Positions 24,497-32,487 of a DNA stretch of 64,000 nucleotides are shown here, one piece after another. Position 1 is the stretch's first letter. Every line of letters starts with the position of its first letter. A model generated the notes under the pieces. It worked only from the letters and a program-made list of their open reading frames with translations, was not told the DNA's origin and did no database searches. Origin of the DNA: CAIQJJ01 sp049325275 (GTDB lineage Bacteria; Chloroflexota; Anaerolineae; Anaerolineales; UBA4823); the NCBI GenBank assembly GCA_049325275.1, contig JBMOLU010000028.1, forward strand, positions 1-64,000, given 5' to 3'. The translations under genes were made by a program, and so were the position numbers.

Positions 24497-25262
24497 AAGG
24501 CTGCGCCATGCGGTGAAAGAGGGCTTCGATGTCGTTCAGCAGGCCGGCATCTCGGTGCGCCAGGGCAGCTATCCAGGCTGCGCCACCTTCATAGAACGAG
24601 ATGCGGTCGTAAGGCTGCTGGTTGCCGTAGTGGTTCTCCGGCAGCCCAAGCTGGCGGCACATACAGTTTTCCAGGTAGCGCGCCAGCCCCTCTTTCCACT
24701 CCTGCCAGTGTAAATACTCGAGTGCATCGGGCGCAATCCCGGCGTGCAACTGCTGCCGCACCGCTTGTATCGCCGGAAAATCATCGAGCGCCTGGGCGCG
24801 AAACAAAGCCGAATAGCATTCGACAAACAGGGAATCAGCGTACGGAAAAGGGTAGTTGAGTTCCCACAGATAATCGCCCCGTTCCACGGCCTGGCGGGCA
24901 ATCGAAAGGCCCTGCTTCAAGGGCAGTTCGCAGGTGTTTGCCTGGTAACAATGGATGAACTCGTGAAGCAGGGTCACCAGGCCGTGAGGTTCGTCAAAAA
25001 CTTCGCCGGTAACGACACAGACGGGACGGTTGCCGTACGCTTCCAGGGGAAAGGCAGCACGCACGCCTGCTGGAACGGGCATGGGGACGGGCGTTTCGAG
25101 CGCCAGGGCGTAACGGCCCTGCAGGCCGGCCTCGTATACCAGGAACTGTGCGCCCTCCACGATGGCGACCGGCTGGAGGGTCTCCAGGGCCGGATGCAGC
25201 GAACGCACTGCCTGATGCGCTTCACACAGGGCACTTAACCCGGCAGCAAAACGTGCGTGCAT
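24489..25262 (-). CDS. Putative HExxH metalloprotease-like protein
   Basis: The 257-residue protein has no signal peptide and contains LLHEFIHCYQ (H100-E101-x-x-H104), an HExxH zinc motif. A FVECYSALF segment about 45 residues later could supply a third ligand. The rest (EWKEGLARYLENCMCRQLG, YDRISFYEGGAAWIAAL) is not recognised. The start is placed at 25262 because upstream sequence in this frame is arginine-rich shadow of the next gene. It lies five bases after the LiaF-like gene. Confidence 0.65.
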   Translation of the reverse strand: MHARFAAGLSALCEAHQAVRSLHPALETLQPVAIVEGAQFLVYEAGLQGRYALALETPVPMPVPAGVRAAFPLEAYGNRPVCVVTGEVFDEPHGLVTLLHEFIHCYQANTCELPLKQGLSIARQAVERGDYLWELNYPFPYADSLFVECYSALFRAQALDDFPAIQAVRQQLHAGIAPDALEYLHWQEWKEGLARYLENCMCRQLGLPENHYGNQQPYDRISFYEGGAAWIAALAHRDAGLLNDIEALFHRMAQPSI

Positions 25263-25267
25263 TGCGG

Positions 25268-25807
25268 CTACACCTGACGCACTTTCAGTTCGTTGACAAA
25301 GCCGGTCGCATCCAGGCGGATTTTGCGTTCGGCGGCGGCGTAGTTTTCGCTGGTCCAGTTCAAGGGAGCAAGAAAGCGTTCTTGCTTGTGGCCTTGAATC
25401 TTGACTTCGGTGATAAAGCCGGCCGCCGAGAGGCGCACACCGACATCTGCCGGGACGAGCACTTCCGCATCGGTGACGAAGCCGGTGAAGGAGTAGCTCG
25501 TCTCGCCGAGGGGGAGTTCGGCTTTGGTGAGATCGAGATCGATATCGCCGACGAAGGTCAAAAAGCTCTCTCCCGTTGCCTGCCAAGAACCAGAACGTTC
25601 GATTTCACCGATGAAGACCACGTTGGCGTCGCCGATAAAACCGACCTGGCGCGGCCGGATCAGCATCCACACGCCCAGGAAAATCAGCAAGGATGGGCAG
25701 AGCAGGCTGAACCAATTCACATCAATCCAGTTGGAAATCAAAGACACGACGCCGATCGCGATCAGTACAAGCCCCACAAAAAGCAAACCTGTGTTCCGAG
25801 TATTCAT
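25268..25807 (-). CDS. LiaF/toastrack-like membrane protein
   Basis: The 179-residue protein has two N-terminal membrane segments (about 7-25 and 32-50, then RPRQ). A beta-rich C-terminal domain of the cell-wall-active-antibiotic-response type follows: FIGEIERSG, FVGDIDLDLTKAELPLGE, VLVPADVGVRLSAAGFI. Family members sense envelope stress or modulate two-component systems. CCAGGAGG lies before the ATG at 25807. No kinase or regulator partner is adjacent. Confidence 0.78.
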   Translation of the reverse strand: MNTRNTGLLFVGLVLIAIGVVSLISNWIDVNWFSLLCPSLLIFLGVWMLIRPRQVGFIGDANVVFIGEIERSGSWQATGESFLTFVGDIDLDLTKAELPLGETSYSFTGFVTDAEVLVPADVGVRLSAAGFITEVKIQGHKQERFLAPLNWTSENYAAAERKIRLDATGFVNELKVRQV

Positions 25808-25827
25808 CGAAAGCCTCCTGGTAAATG

Positions 25828-26721
25828 CTATCCCAGTTCCGCACGAACGCGCTCGTGCGACGTGGGTTCCACCCGAATCTGCGCCAGCGCCACACCCGCC
25901 AGGATGAGGCCACAGCCAACGATTTGAACGGCATTCAACGCCTCGGCCAAAAACAAGGCGCCAAAAAAGGCCGCGAAGACCGATTCCAGGCTCATGATCA
26001 ACGCCGCATCGGTCGGTGGGGCATGGCGCTGCCCCACAATCTGCAAAGTGTAACCGCCAGCCGTCGAAAAAACACCGATATAAGCTACCGTCCACCACGC
26101 ATCGACGACGCCCGGCAGCGTGTGGCTTTCAAAGCCCAACCCAACAATGAGATTGAGCGCAGCGGCGACGAGGAACTGTCCCGCGGCAAAGGCCAGCGGC
26201 TTCATCTGCCTGGCAAAACGATCGACGACGATCACGTGTAACGCCCACACCCCCGCGCCGATCAGTTCCAGGCCATCGCCGGGGGCCAGGCGCAGGCCCC
26301 GCCCACCGGTGCTCAAGAGCAGGGCGCCCACCATCGCCATCCCGACCGCCGGCCACACCAGCCAGCGCACCCGCTGCCGCAAGAACAACAAAAGTAGTAC
26401 CGGCACCAAAACCACATACAGGCTGGTGATGAAGCCGGCATTCCCGGCGGTGGTGTACTGCAACCCTGCCTGCTGCAGGGCGCTTGCCGTAAACAGCACC
26501 ACGCCGCCCAAAACCGGGCCAACCGCCGCGCGGCGGTTGATCGGATGCCGCAAACCGGCGAAGGCGAAAGGAAGCAGCAGCGCAGCCCCCACCAGAAAAC
26601 GCAGGCTGTTGAACAGGAACACGCCAATGTGTTCGGCGGCCACACGCTGGGCAGCAAAAGCGCTGCCCCAGATGACCGCCGTCAGCAGGAGGATCGCATC
26701 CGCACGCCAACGCTGTGACAT
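25828..26721 (-). CDS. EamA/DMT-family transporter (drug/metabolite exporter)
   Basis: The 297-residue protein carries two EamA repeats of about five membrane helices each, starting ILLLTAVIWGSAFAAQRVA and ending with AALIMSLESVFAAFFGALFL and VGCGLILAGVALAQI. The conserved WGS and the second-repeat S-x-E-S/PVFA motif are typical. It exports small metabolites or drugs; the substrate is unknown. It starts 11 bases after mutL ends, so it is probably on the mutL transcript. Confidence 0.9.
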   Translation of the reverse strand: MSQRWRADAILLLTAVIWGSAFAAQRVAAEHIGVFLFNSLRFLVGAALLLPFAFAGLRHPINRRAAVGPVLGGVVLFTASALQQAGLQYTTAGNAGFITSLYVVLVPVLLLLFLRQRVRWLVWPAVGMAMVGALLLSTGGRGLRLAPGDGLELIGAGVWALHVIVVDRFARQMKPLAFAAGQFLVAAALNLIVGLGFESHTLPGVVDAWWTVAYIGVFSTAGGYTLQIVGQRHAPPTDAALIMSLESVFAAFFGALFLAEALNAVQIVGCGLILAGVALAQIRVEPTSHERVRAELG

Positions 26722-26732
26722 CGATCAGCCGT

Positions 26733-28538
26733 TCATGCCTTCCGCCCGAACTGCCGTTCGAGCATATTGACCGACAGATGGATCATCGTCGGGCGCCCGT
26801 GCGGGCAGGTACGCGGCGATTGGCAGGCTTCGAGATCGGCGAGCAAGGAGCGCTGCTCTTCCGGCGAAAGGATCTGCCCGGCTTTGACAGCCGCCCGCTT
26901 GCACACGCGCGCTACGATTTTAGCTTCGATCTCTTCCCGCAGTGGGCTTTCATCTTCCTCGAAATCTTCCACCAGCACGCGCAGCGCCGCCGCCGGGTCC
27001 ATCCGGGCAAGCAGCTGCGGCACGGCGCGCACCAGGAAAGCTGCGTGCCCGAAGGCTTCCACTTCGAAACCCAGGTTAGCCAACACTGGGAGCTGCTCGG
27101 CGATCAGGCGGGCGCCAGCGGGGGGCAAATCCACCACCGCCGGTACGAGCAAAGCCTGGGAGGGCATCCGTCCATCGTGCTGCGCCATCAGCTTTTCGAA
27201 CAAGACACGCTCGTGGGCGGCGTGTTGGTCGATCAGATACAGACCATCCGGCCCCTCGGCCACCAGGTAAGTGGCCGCAATCTGGCCTACCAGGCGCAGG
27301 ATTGCAGCAGGCGTCCCCGGAAGCGAGGGCGCTGCGGGGGCCTGGAAATTCGCCAGGCCGCCGGCCGGCAAGGCCTCTTCGGCGTTGCTCGCCTGCGCTT
27401 CGGCGCCTGTACGTTCCCATGTTTCTGTTTCCCACATCCGTCGTAGCGACCCACCACCTGGCAACGGCGCGCTCACCTCCGCAGCATCCCAGTGCATCTG
27501 CTCTGCCAGGTCGGGCACCGGAGAATGCGCCAGCAGCGCCCGCCGCACGGCACGCTGCACGCCGCTAAAGACGCGCTCGGGGTGACGGAAGCGCACTTCT
27601 GCTTTGGTCGGGTGGACGTTGACGTCGACGGCATCGGGCGGCATTTCAATGAACAGAATCGCCAACGGGTAACGGCCAACCATCAGCAAGGTGTGATAAC
27701 CCTTCAACACCGCCGCCGCCAGGGCCGAATCTTGTACCGGGCGGCCGTTGACGAAGAAGCCGATCTCCCGGCGGTTGGAACGCGTCAGCGAAGGTGGGCT
27801 GATAAAACCGCCGATCGAGATTTTGCCGCGCAGACTGTCGCCCTCGGCGGGCATATCGTCTTCGGCCAGGACTTCGAGCATCTGCCGGGCCACATCCACG
27901 CCATACAGCGCCGCCAGCACCTCACGCCTGTCACCGTTGCCGCTGGTTTGCAGGGAGGGCCGGCCTTCCTGGTGCAGGTGAAGACGCGCTTGCGGGTAAG
28001 CCAGGGCGTAGCGCGTCACCAGGGCATCGATCTGGCGGCGTTCGGTGGCGTCGGCCTTGAGGAATTTCAGGCGCGCCGGCACGTTGTAGAACAGGTTCTC
28101 GACGCGCATCACCGTGCCTGCCGGCGCACCGACCGGCTCCACCGGACCAGGGATGCCACCCTGCACGCGAATGCGGCCTGCAACCGCCGCTTCAGCCGGA
28201 CGGGAAGTAACCGTCAAGGTGGAAACCGAACCGATCGAGGCCAGCGCCTCGCCGCGAAAGCCTAGCGTTTCGACCGCAAAGAGATCGGCCGCTTCCTGCA
28301 ACTTGCTGGTAGCGTGACGCTCGATCGCCAGCGGCAACTCTTCCGCCGGGATGCCGCAGCCGTCATCGGCAATCTCGATCAGGCGCTGGCCGGCCCCTTC
28401 GACGCGGATCGTTACCGTGCGCGCACCCGCATCGAGCGCGTTTTCCAGCAGTTCCTTGACCACCGAGGCCGGCCGTTCGACGACTTCACCGGCAGCAATC
28501 TGTGAGGCAACTTCAGAAGGTAATAAGCGGATGGACAT
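26733..28538 (-). CDS. mutL: DNA mismatch repair endonuclease MutL
   Basis: The 601-residue protein has the GHKL ATPase N-terminus: MSIRLLPSEVASQIAAGEVV, ELLENALDAGA, DDGCGIPAEEL, ATSKL and GFRGEALASI. The C-terminal endonuclease domain has DQHAAHERVLFE (the DQHAx2Ex4E nicking motif) and CPHGRPT. It therefore nicks the nascent strand as in organisms without MutH. MutS is not in the window. The start at 28538 lies six bases after a -10-like TATAAT on its own strand, with no ribosome site, so the transcript is probably leaderless. Confidence 0.95.
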   Translation of the reverse strand: MSIRLLPSEVASQIAAGEVVERPASVVKELLENALDAGARTVTIRVEGAGQRLIEIADDGCGIPAEELPLAIERHATSKLQEAADLFAVETLGFRGEALASIGSVSTLTVTSRPAEAAVAGRIRVQGGIPGPVEPVGAPAGTVMRVENLFYNVPARLKFLKADATERRQIDALVTRYALAYPQARLHLHQEGRPSLQTSGNGDRREVLAALYGVDVARQMLEVLAEDDMPAEGDSLRGKISIGGFISPPSLTRSNRREIGFFVNGRPVQDSALAAAVLKGYHTLLMVGRYPLAILFIEMPPDAVDVNVHPTKAEVRFRHPERVFSGVQRAVRRALLAHSPVPDLAEQMHWDAAEVSAPLPGGGSLRRMWETETWERTGAEAQASNAEEALPAGGLANFQAPAAPSLPGTPAAILRLVGQIAATYLVAEGPDGLYLIDQHAAHERVLFEKLMAQHDGRMPSQALLVPAVVDLPPAGARLIAEQLPVLANLGFEVEAFGHAAFLVRAVPQLLARMDPAAALRVLVEDFEEDESPLREEIEAKIVARVCKRAAVKAGQILSPEEQRSLLADLEACQSPRTCPHGRPTMIHLSVNMLERQFGRKA

Positions 28539-28544
28539 GGCCGT

Positions 28545-28552
28545 ATTATAAT
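28545..28552. promoter_or_regulatory. Shared symmetric -10 element for divergent mutL and HAD genes
   Basis: The string ATTATAAT (28545-28552) contains TATAAT on the plus strand (28547-28552) and TATAAT on the minus strand (complement of 28545-28550). The HAD ATG at 28560 and the mutL ATG at 28538 each lie six to seven bases beyond the box facing them, exactly where transcription should begin. No good -35 box is seen for either. The whole intergenic space is 21 bases. Confidence 0.7.
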
Positions 28553-28559
28553 TGCCCGC

Positions 28560-29234
28560 ATGGCTTTTTCGACCTTCTTTTTTGATCTCGACGATACACT
28601 CTACGAACACAGTAGCGGCTTGTGGGAAGCTATCCGCCGGCGCATGGAACGCTACATGATTGAAGACATGGGCTTCTCGGCGCAAGAAGTTTTCGGGTTC
28701 CGCCAGAAATACTTCGAGACCCACGGCAGCACCCTGCGCGGGCTGATGATCAACCACCCCGAACGCGTGGACGCGCTCGAGTTTCTCAAAAACGTCCACG
28801 ATCTGCCCGTCCAGGAATACCTGACCCCCGATCCGGCACTGCGCCAGGCCCTGTTCAGCCTGCCGGGCCGCCGCATCATCTTCACCAACGGCGACGCCGC
28901 CCACGCCGGGCGAGTCATCGCCGCCCGCGGGTTGGCAGGTTGCTTCGATGAAATCATCGACATCGTGGCGCTCGATTTCGTCTGCAAGCCGCTGCCTGAA
29001 GCCTACCGGCGGGCGCTCGAACTGGCCGGCGAACGTGACCCGCGGCGGTGTATTTTCTTCGACGACAGTATCCGCAACCTGGCCCCGGCTCACCAGATCG
29101 GGATGTACACGGTACAGGTCGGCAACCTGGCCCCGCATCCCGCCGTCAAGGCGCATCTCGCCTGCCTGGCCGATTTACCCCGCGCCATGCCTGAACTCTG
29201 GACTCCTGCGGCGCAAACGGAGGAAAACCGATGA
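28560..29234 (+). CDS. HAD-family hydrolase, pyrimidine 5'-nucleotidase type
   Basis: The 224-residue protein has motif I FFDLDDTLYEH (D9, D11), motif II IIFTNGD, a lysine in DFVCKPLPEAYRRAL, and motif IV CIFFDDSIRNL. YEHSSGLW with a helical cap matches the SDT1/YjjG-like pyrimidine nucleotidase group (HAD-IA). It dephosphorylates nucleoside monophosphates or other small phosphoesters. It appears to be translated from a leaderless transcript. Its stop overlaps the next start (ATGA). Confidence 0.87.
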   Translation: MAFSTFFFDLDDTLYEHSSGLWEAIRRRMERYMIEDMGFSAQEVFGFRQKYFETHGSTLRGLMINHPERVDALEFLKNVHDLPVQEYLTPDPALRQALFSLPGRRIIFTNGDAAHAGRVIAARGLAGCFDEIIDIVALDFVCKPLPEAYRRALELAGERDPRRCIFFDDSIRNLAPAHQIGMYTVQVGNLAPHPAVKAHLACLADLPRAMPELWTPAAQTEENR

Positions 29235-29476
29235 TCGATGGACAACAAGCCAGCCTGGTGATTTGCCTGACCGTTGCAGTAGTGATCTTGCTCAACGTGG
29301 CGATCGTTTCGCTGCTACGTCGCGGTCCGGGTAGCAGCATCGGGCAAATCGAAATGCTGCGGCGCGCCGCCCACCGTGCCCGCCACCCGTGGGAAGAAGA
29401 AGACGAGCACTTAAAAGAACTGTCACGCCAGGTAGCGGCGTTAAAAAAGCAGCCCGAAGAAGAAAACAATCCCTGA
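29231..29476 (+). CDS. Small single-pass membrane protein, unknown
   Basis: The 81-residue protein has one membrane segment (about 8-27, LVICLTVAVVILLNVAIVSL). A basic stretch (RRAAHRARHPW) and an acidic, helical tail (EEEDEHLKELSRQVAALKK) that may form a coiled coil follow. It begins by ATGA overlap with the HAD gene and is probably cotranslated. No family is recognised. Confidence 0.6.
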   Translation: MIDGQQASLVICLTVAVVILLNVAIVSLLRRGPGSSIGQIEMLRRAAHRARHPWEEEDEHLKELSRQVAALKKQPEEENNP

Positions 29477-29525
29477 TTCCCCGTTTGCCATGTAACCTTT
29501 GTGTGCTTCCCCCATCCAAATAGGA

Positions 29526-29531
29526 TATAAT
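29526..29531 (+). promoter_or_regulatory. Probable -10 box of the heme A synthesis gene
   Basis: TATAAT at 29526-29531 lies 38 bases before the ATG at 29569, with a GGGGAGGAAG ribosome site between. The matching -35 region is poor (GTGCTT at the expected spacing), so this is a moderate call. Confidence 0.5.
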
Positions 29532-29568
29532 AGAGTATATTTATACCAATTCCGGGGAGGAAGAACCG

Positions 29569-31278
29569 ATGCGCAAACTCGTTTACACAACCCTTCTGGC
29601 AGCCGTCAGCCTGTACGTCCTCAACGTTCTGAGCGGCATGCAGCGCAGCCTGGGTACAACCGCGGCGCTGACATCCGCCCACCACGCCGGCGTGGCGATG
29701 GCCTTCGGCCTGCTTTTTCTGAGCCGTATCCTCGTGGGGCGCATGCCGGTCGCGGCCCGGGGGGTCGGCCACGCCTTGAGCGCCGCCATGCTATTCATGG
29801 GGCTGCAAGCGGCGATAAGCGCCGTAGATTGGCCCGGGCAACTGGCAGGCATCCAGTCAGGCGCCCACTTCGGCCTGGCGCTCGTCGTGCAGGGGCTGGC
29901 GGTCCTGGCGGCAGCTCTCAGCAATCACTGGCTACACGCAGACGGACCGGCTGTACGGCTGCAATTCCGCTCGCCGTTCGCCCGCCTGTCGCTGCTTACG
30001 GCCGCGGCCCTGCTGGGGTTGATGATCACGGGCGCTATCACAAGCCGCGTAAGCAGCGCCGGCTGCCCAACCTGGCCGCTTTGTACCCCTGAAACGTTCG
30101 ATGCCTGGCTAAACCTGGCTCACCGCGGCGCCGTGTTGATCACTATCTTTCTGGCCGGTGCAATGCTCTTCCGCGCTTGGCGCACGCAGCGTTCACAGAC
30201 CACGGTGCTGGTTACGGCAACGGCCAGCGTGGTACTGCTCGCAGCGCAGGCCTTGCTGGGAGCCAGGCTTCCACTGGACGCACCTGCCTATCTTGTGGCC
30301 GTGCACCAGGCGACGGCGATGGCCGTCTGGGCCACCATGGCCTTGCTGGTGGCGGCTGTCGGGTTGGCAGCGCGCACGCCAAGCGATGAACGAGAAGAAG
30401 CAGCGCTTTGGCGCAGCCGCACAGGGATGGCGGGGGACCTGCTGCGGCTAACCAAACCGGTCGTCGTCGCCTTGCTCTTGGTCACGACGTTCGCCGGCAT
30501 GGTGATCGGCGCTCGCGCCCTGCCGGCATGGGACCTACTGTTGTGGACGATGCTGGGAGGCTTCCTGGCAGCCGGCGGATCGGGCGCCATCAACCAGTAC
30601 ATCGACCGCTTCGACGACAGCCAGATGCAGCGCACACAGAAACGGCCGATCCCTGCCGGGCGCCTGACACCAGGAGAGGGCCTGGCTTTCGGGGTTGCTG
30701 CCACACTGCTCTCCTTTTACCTCATGCTGGCTTTCGTCAACCTGGCGGCGGCGCTCCTGACCCTGGCCGGAATTGTCTACTACGTCGTTCTCTACAGCCT
30801 GCTGCTCAAAAAGACGACCGTGCAAAACATCGTCATCGGGGGCGGCGCAGGGGCCATTCCGCCCCTGGTCGGCTGGGCGGCGGCAACCGGCGGGCTGAAC
30901 GTGCCCGCGCTGTTCCTGTTCGCCATCGTCTTCTTGTGGACTCCACCCCATTTTTGGGCGCTGGCGCTCGTCCGCCGCAGCGATTACGCCCGCGCCAACG
31001 TGCCCATGCTGCCCGTCGTGCGCGGCGAGAAAGAAACCCAGCGCCAAATCTGGATCTATACCCTCGAACTGGTAACGCTGACCCTGCTCTGGCCGGCCTT
31101 TGGCCTGGGCGGCAGCGTCTACCTGATCGGCGCCGGGGCGCTCGGCCTGTGGCTGCTTTCGGCGGCCTGGAAGGTATGGAAACAGGGCGGCAACAAGCTC
31201 GCTTGGAAGATGTACCGTTACTCCAGCATGTACCTGGCGTTTTTGTTTGCTGTGATGATGGTGGATGCACTGGTGTAA
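29569..31278 (+). CDS. ctaAB: Fused heme A synthase (CtaA/COX15-like) and protoheme IX farnesyltransferase (CtaB)
   Basis: This 569-residue membrane protein joins two consecutive steps of heme A synthesis. Residues about 1-275 are a CtaA/COX15-like eight-helix domain with the heme-ligand histidines (TSAHHAGVA, QSGAHFGLAL, NLAHRGAVL, AVHQATAMA) and a cysteine pair in CPTWPLC. Residues about 285-569 are a UbiA-type prenyltransferase with NQYIDRFDDSQMQRTQKRP, the NxxxDxxxD site, and TPPHFWALAL. Protoheme becomes heme O by the C-terminal half and then heme A by the N-terminal half. Heme A implies an aa3-type oxidase elsewhere. Confidence 0.92.
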   Translation: MRKLVYTTLLAAVSLYVLNVLSGMQRSLGTTAALTSAHHAGVAMAFGLLFLSRILVGRMPVAARGVGHALSAAMLFMGLQAAISAVDWPGQLAGIQSGAHFGLALVVQGLAVLAAALSNHWLHADGPAVRLQFRSPFARLSLLTAAALLGLMITGAITSRVSSAGCPTWPLCTPETFDAWLNLAHRGAVLITIFLAGAMLFRAWRTQRSQTTVLVTATASVVLLAAQALLGARLPLDAPAYLVAVHQATAMAVWATMALLVAAVGLAARTPSDEREEAALWRSRTGMAGDLLRLTKPVVVALLLVTTFAGMVIGARALPAWDLLLWTMLGGFLAAGGSGAINQYIDRFDDSQMQRTQKRPIPAGRLTPGEGLAFGVAATLLSFYLMLAFVNLAAALLTLAGIVYYVVLYSLLLKKTTVQNIVIGGGAGAIPPLVGWAAATGGLNVPALFLFAIVFLWTPPHFWALALVRRSDYARANVPMLPVVRGEKETQRQIWIYTLELVTLTLLWPAFGLGGSVYLIGAGALGLWLLSAAWKVWKQGGNKLAWKMYRYSSMYLAFLFAVMMVDALV

Positions 31279-31295
31279 AACGCGCATTCCTTCGG

Positions 31296-31301
31296 TATAA
31301 T
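31296..31301 (+). promoter_or_regulatory. -10 box for a leaderless L,D-transpeptidase transcript
   Basis: TATAAT (31296-31301) is followed by CGAATC and the ATG at 31308. A transcript beginning six to seven bases past the box would start at the start codon, and no ribosome site is present. The -35 region (GTGTAA at the standard spacing) is weak. Confidence 0.6.
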
Positions 31302-31307
31302 CGAATC

Positions 31308-32387
31308 ATGACACTCTCGCGACGAAGTTTTCTCAAATTAGGGGCCGCTGCCCTGGGCAGTACAATGCTGCCGCAACAGGTTTCCCGAGCGGACGAGCGC
31401 CTGCCCTTCCCACCCAGTCAGGACGATGCCGAGTACCCCACCGGCGACGTCGGGCGCGTGGCGGCGGATTCGATCAGCGTCTTCAAAGCGCCCGACCCGG
31501 AAAGCGAAACGGTCGGCTACCGCTTTTTCGACGACATGCTCAACATTTATTACGAGGTCGAGGCAGAAAAGCCCGTCTACAACAAAAAGTGGTACCGCAT
31601 CTGGGGTGGCTACGTGCACAGCGGCTACGTACAGCGCGTCAAAGTGCGCTTCAACACACCGCTCAGCACCGTCTCTGAGGCGGGGCAGTTGTGTGAAGTG
31701 ACCGTACCCTTCACCAAAATCTTCAAGTACGATCGCTGGAACGGCTGGCAGGCCCACAACAAAATCTACTATCTGACCACGCACTGGGCCGTCGGTATCG
31801 ATCAAGGCCCAGACGGAAAGGCCTGGTATCGTGTGTACGACGAACTCATGGAAGTGGAGTACCACGTTCCGGCCATGCACCTGCGGCCAATCCCCGACGA
31901 AGAACTGGCGCCGCTTTCCCCGGACATCCCGAAAGAAAAGAAACTGATCGAGATCTCGCTCCAAGACCAGATGCTGCGGGCCTTCGAATACGAGCGCATG
32001 GTGCTCGAAACGCCCATATCGAGCGGCATCCCCAACCTGGGCGGCGAGGGCAGTATCCCGTCCAATACACCGCGAGGCTGGTTCAATGTTTCATCGAAGA
32101 TGCCGTCCAAGCACATGGGCAACGGCGTACTTACCGGCGCGCCGGACGTGTATACCCTGCCCGGCGTACCCTGGACGTGCTTCTTTCTCAGCCCACCGGG
32201 TTACGCCTGTCACGGCACCTACTGGCACAACAACTTCGGCATCCGCATGAGTCACGGCTGTGTCAACCTGCCCACGCAACTTGCTAAGTGGCTCTTCCGC
32301 TGGACGGACCCCAAGCTCGAGCCGCCCATCGTCAGCCGTTTGCAGTGGGAAATGCGCGGATACGGGACGCGCATCCACATCATTTGA
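31308..32387 (+). CDS. L,D-transpeptidase (YkuD) with Tat-type signal
   Basis: The 359-residue protein starts MTLSRRSFLKLGAAALGS, a twin-arginine export signal. A beta-rich middle with SH3-like features (WYRIWGGYVHSGYVQ) follows, then the catalytic YkuD domain with HGTYWHNNFGIRMSHGCVNL. The nucleophile is the cysteine in SHGC and the histidines are conserved. It would cross-link peptidoglycan or anchor proteins outside the membrane; this assumes peptidoglycan in a monoderm Chloroflexota envelope. A close relative is directly downstream. Confidence 0.9.
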   Translation: MTLSRRSFLKLGAAALGSTMLPQQVSRADERLPFPPSQDDAEYPTGDVGRVAADSISVFKAPDPESETVGYRFFDDMLNIYYEVEAEKPVYNKKWYRIWGGYVHSGYVQRVKVRFNTPLSTVSEAGQLCEVTVPFTKIFKYDRWNGWQAHNKIYYLTTHWAVGIDQGPDGKAWYRVYDELMEVEYHVPAMHLRPIPDEELAPLSPDIPKEKKLIEISLQDQMLRAFEYERMVLETPISSGIPNLGGEGSIPSNTPRGWFNVSSKMPSKHMGNGVLTGAPDVYTLPGVPWTCFFLSPPGYACHGTYWHNNFGIRMSHGCVNLPTQLAKWLFRWTDPKLEPPIVSRLQWEMRGYGTRIHII

Positions 32388-32487
32388 GCCTGCCGGAACT
32401 CCTGGCCGCTTTGCGCCGTTTGCTCGAGGACATTTCCATCATCCAGGTGGCCCCACTTCCAAGAGCAACGGATTCGAGCGCAGTGTT

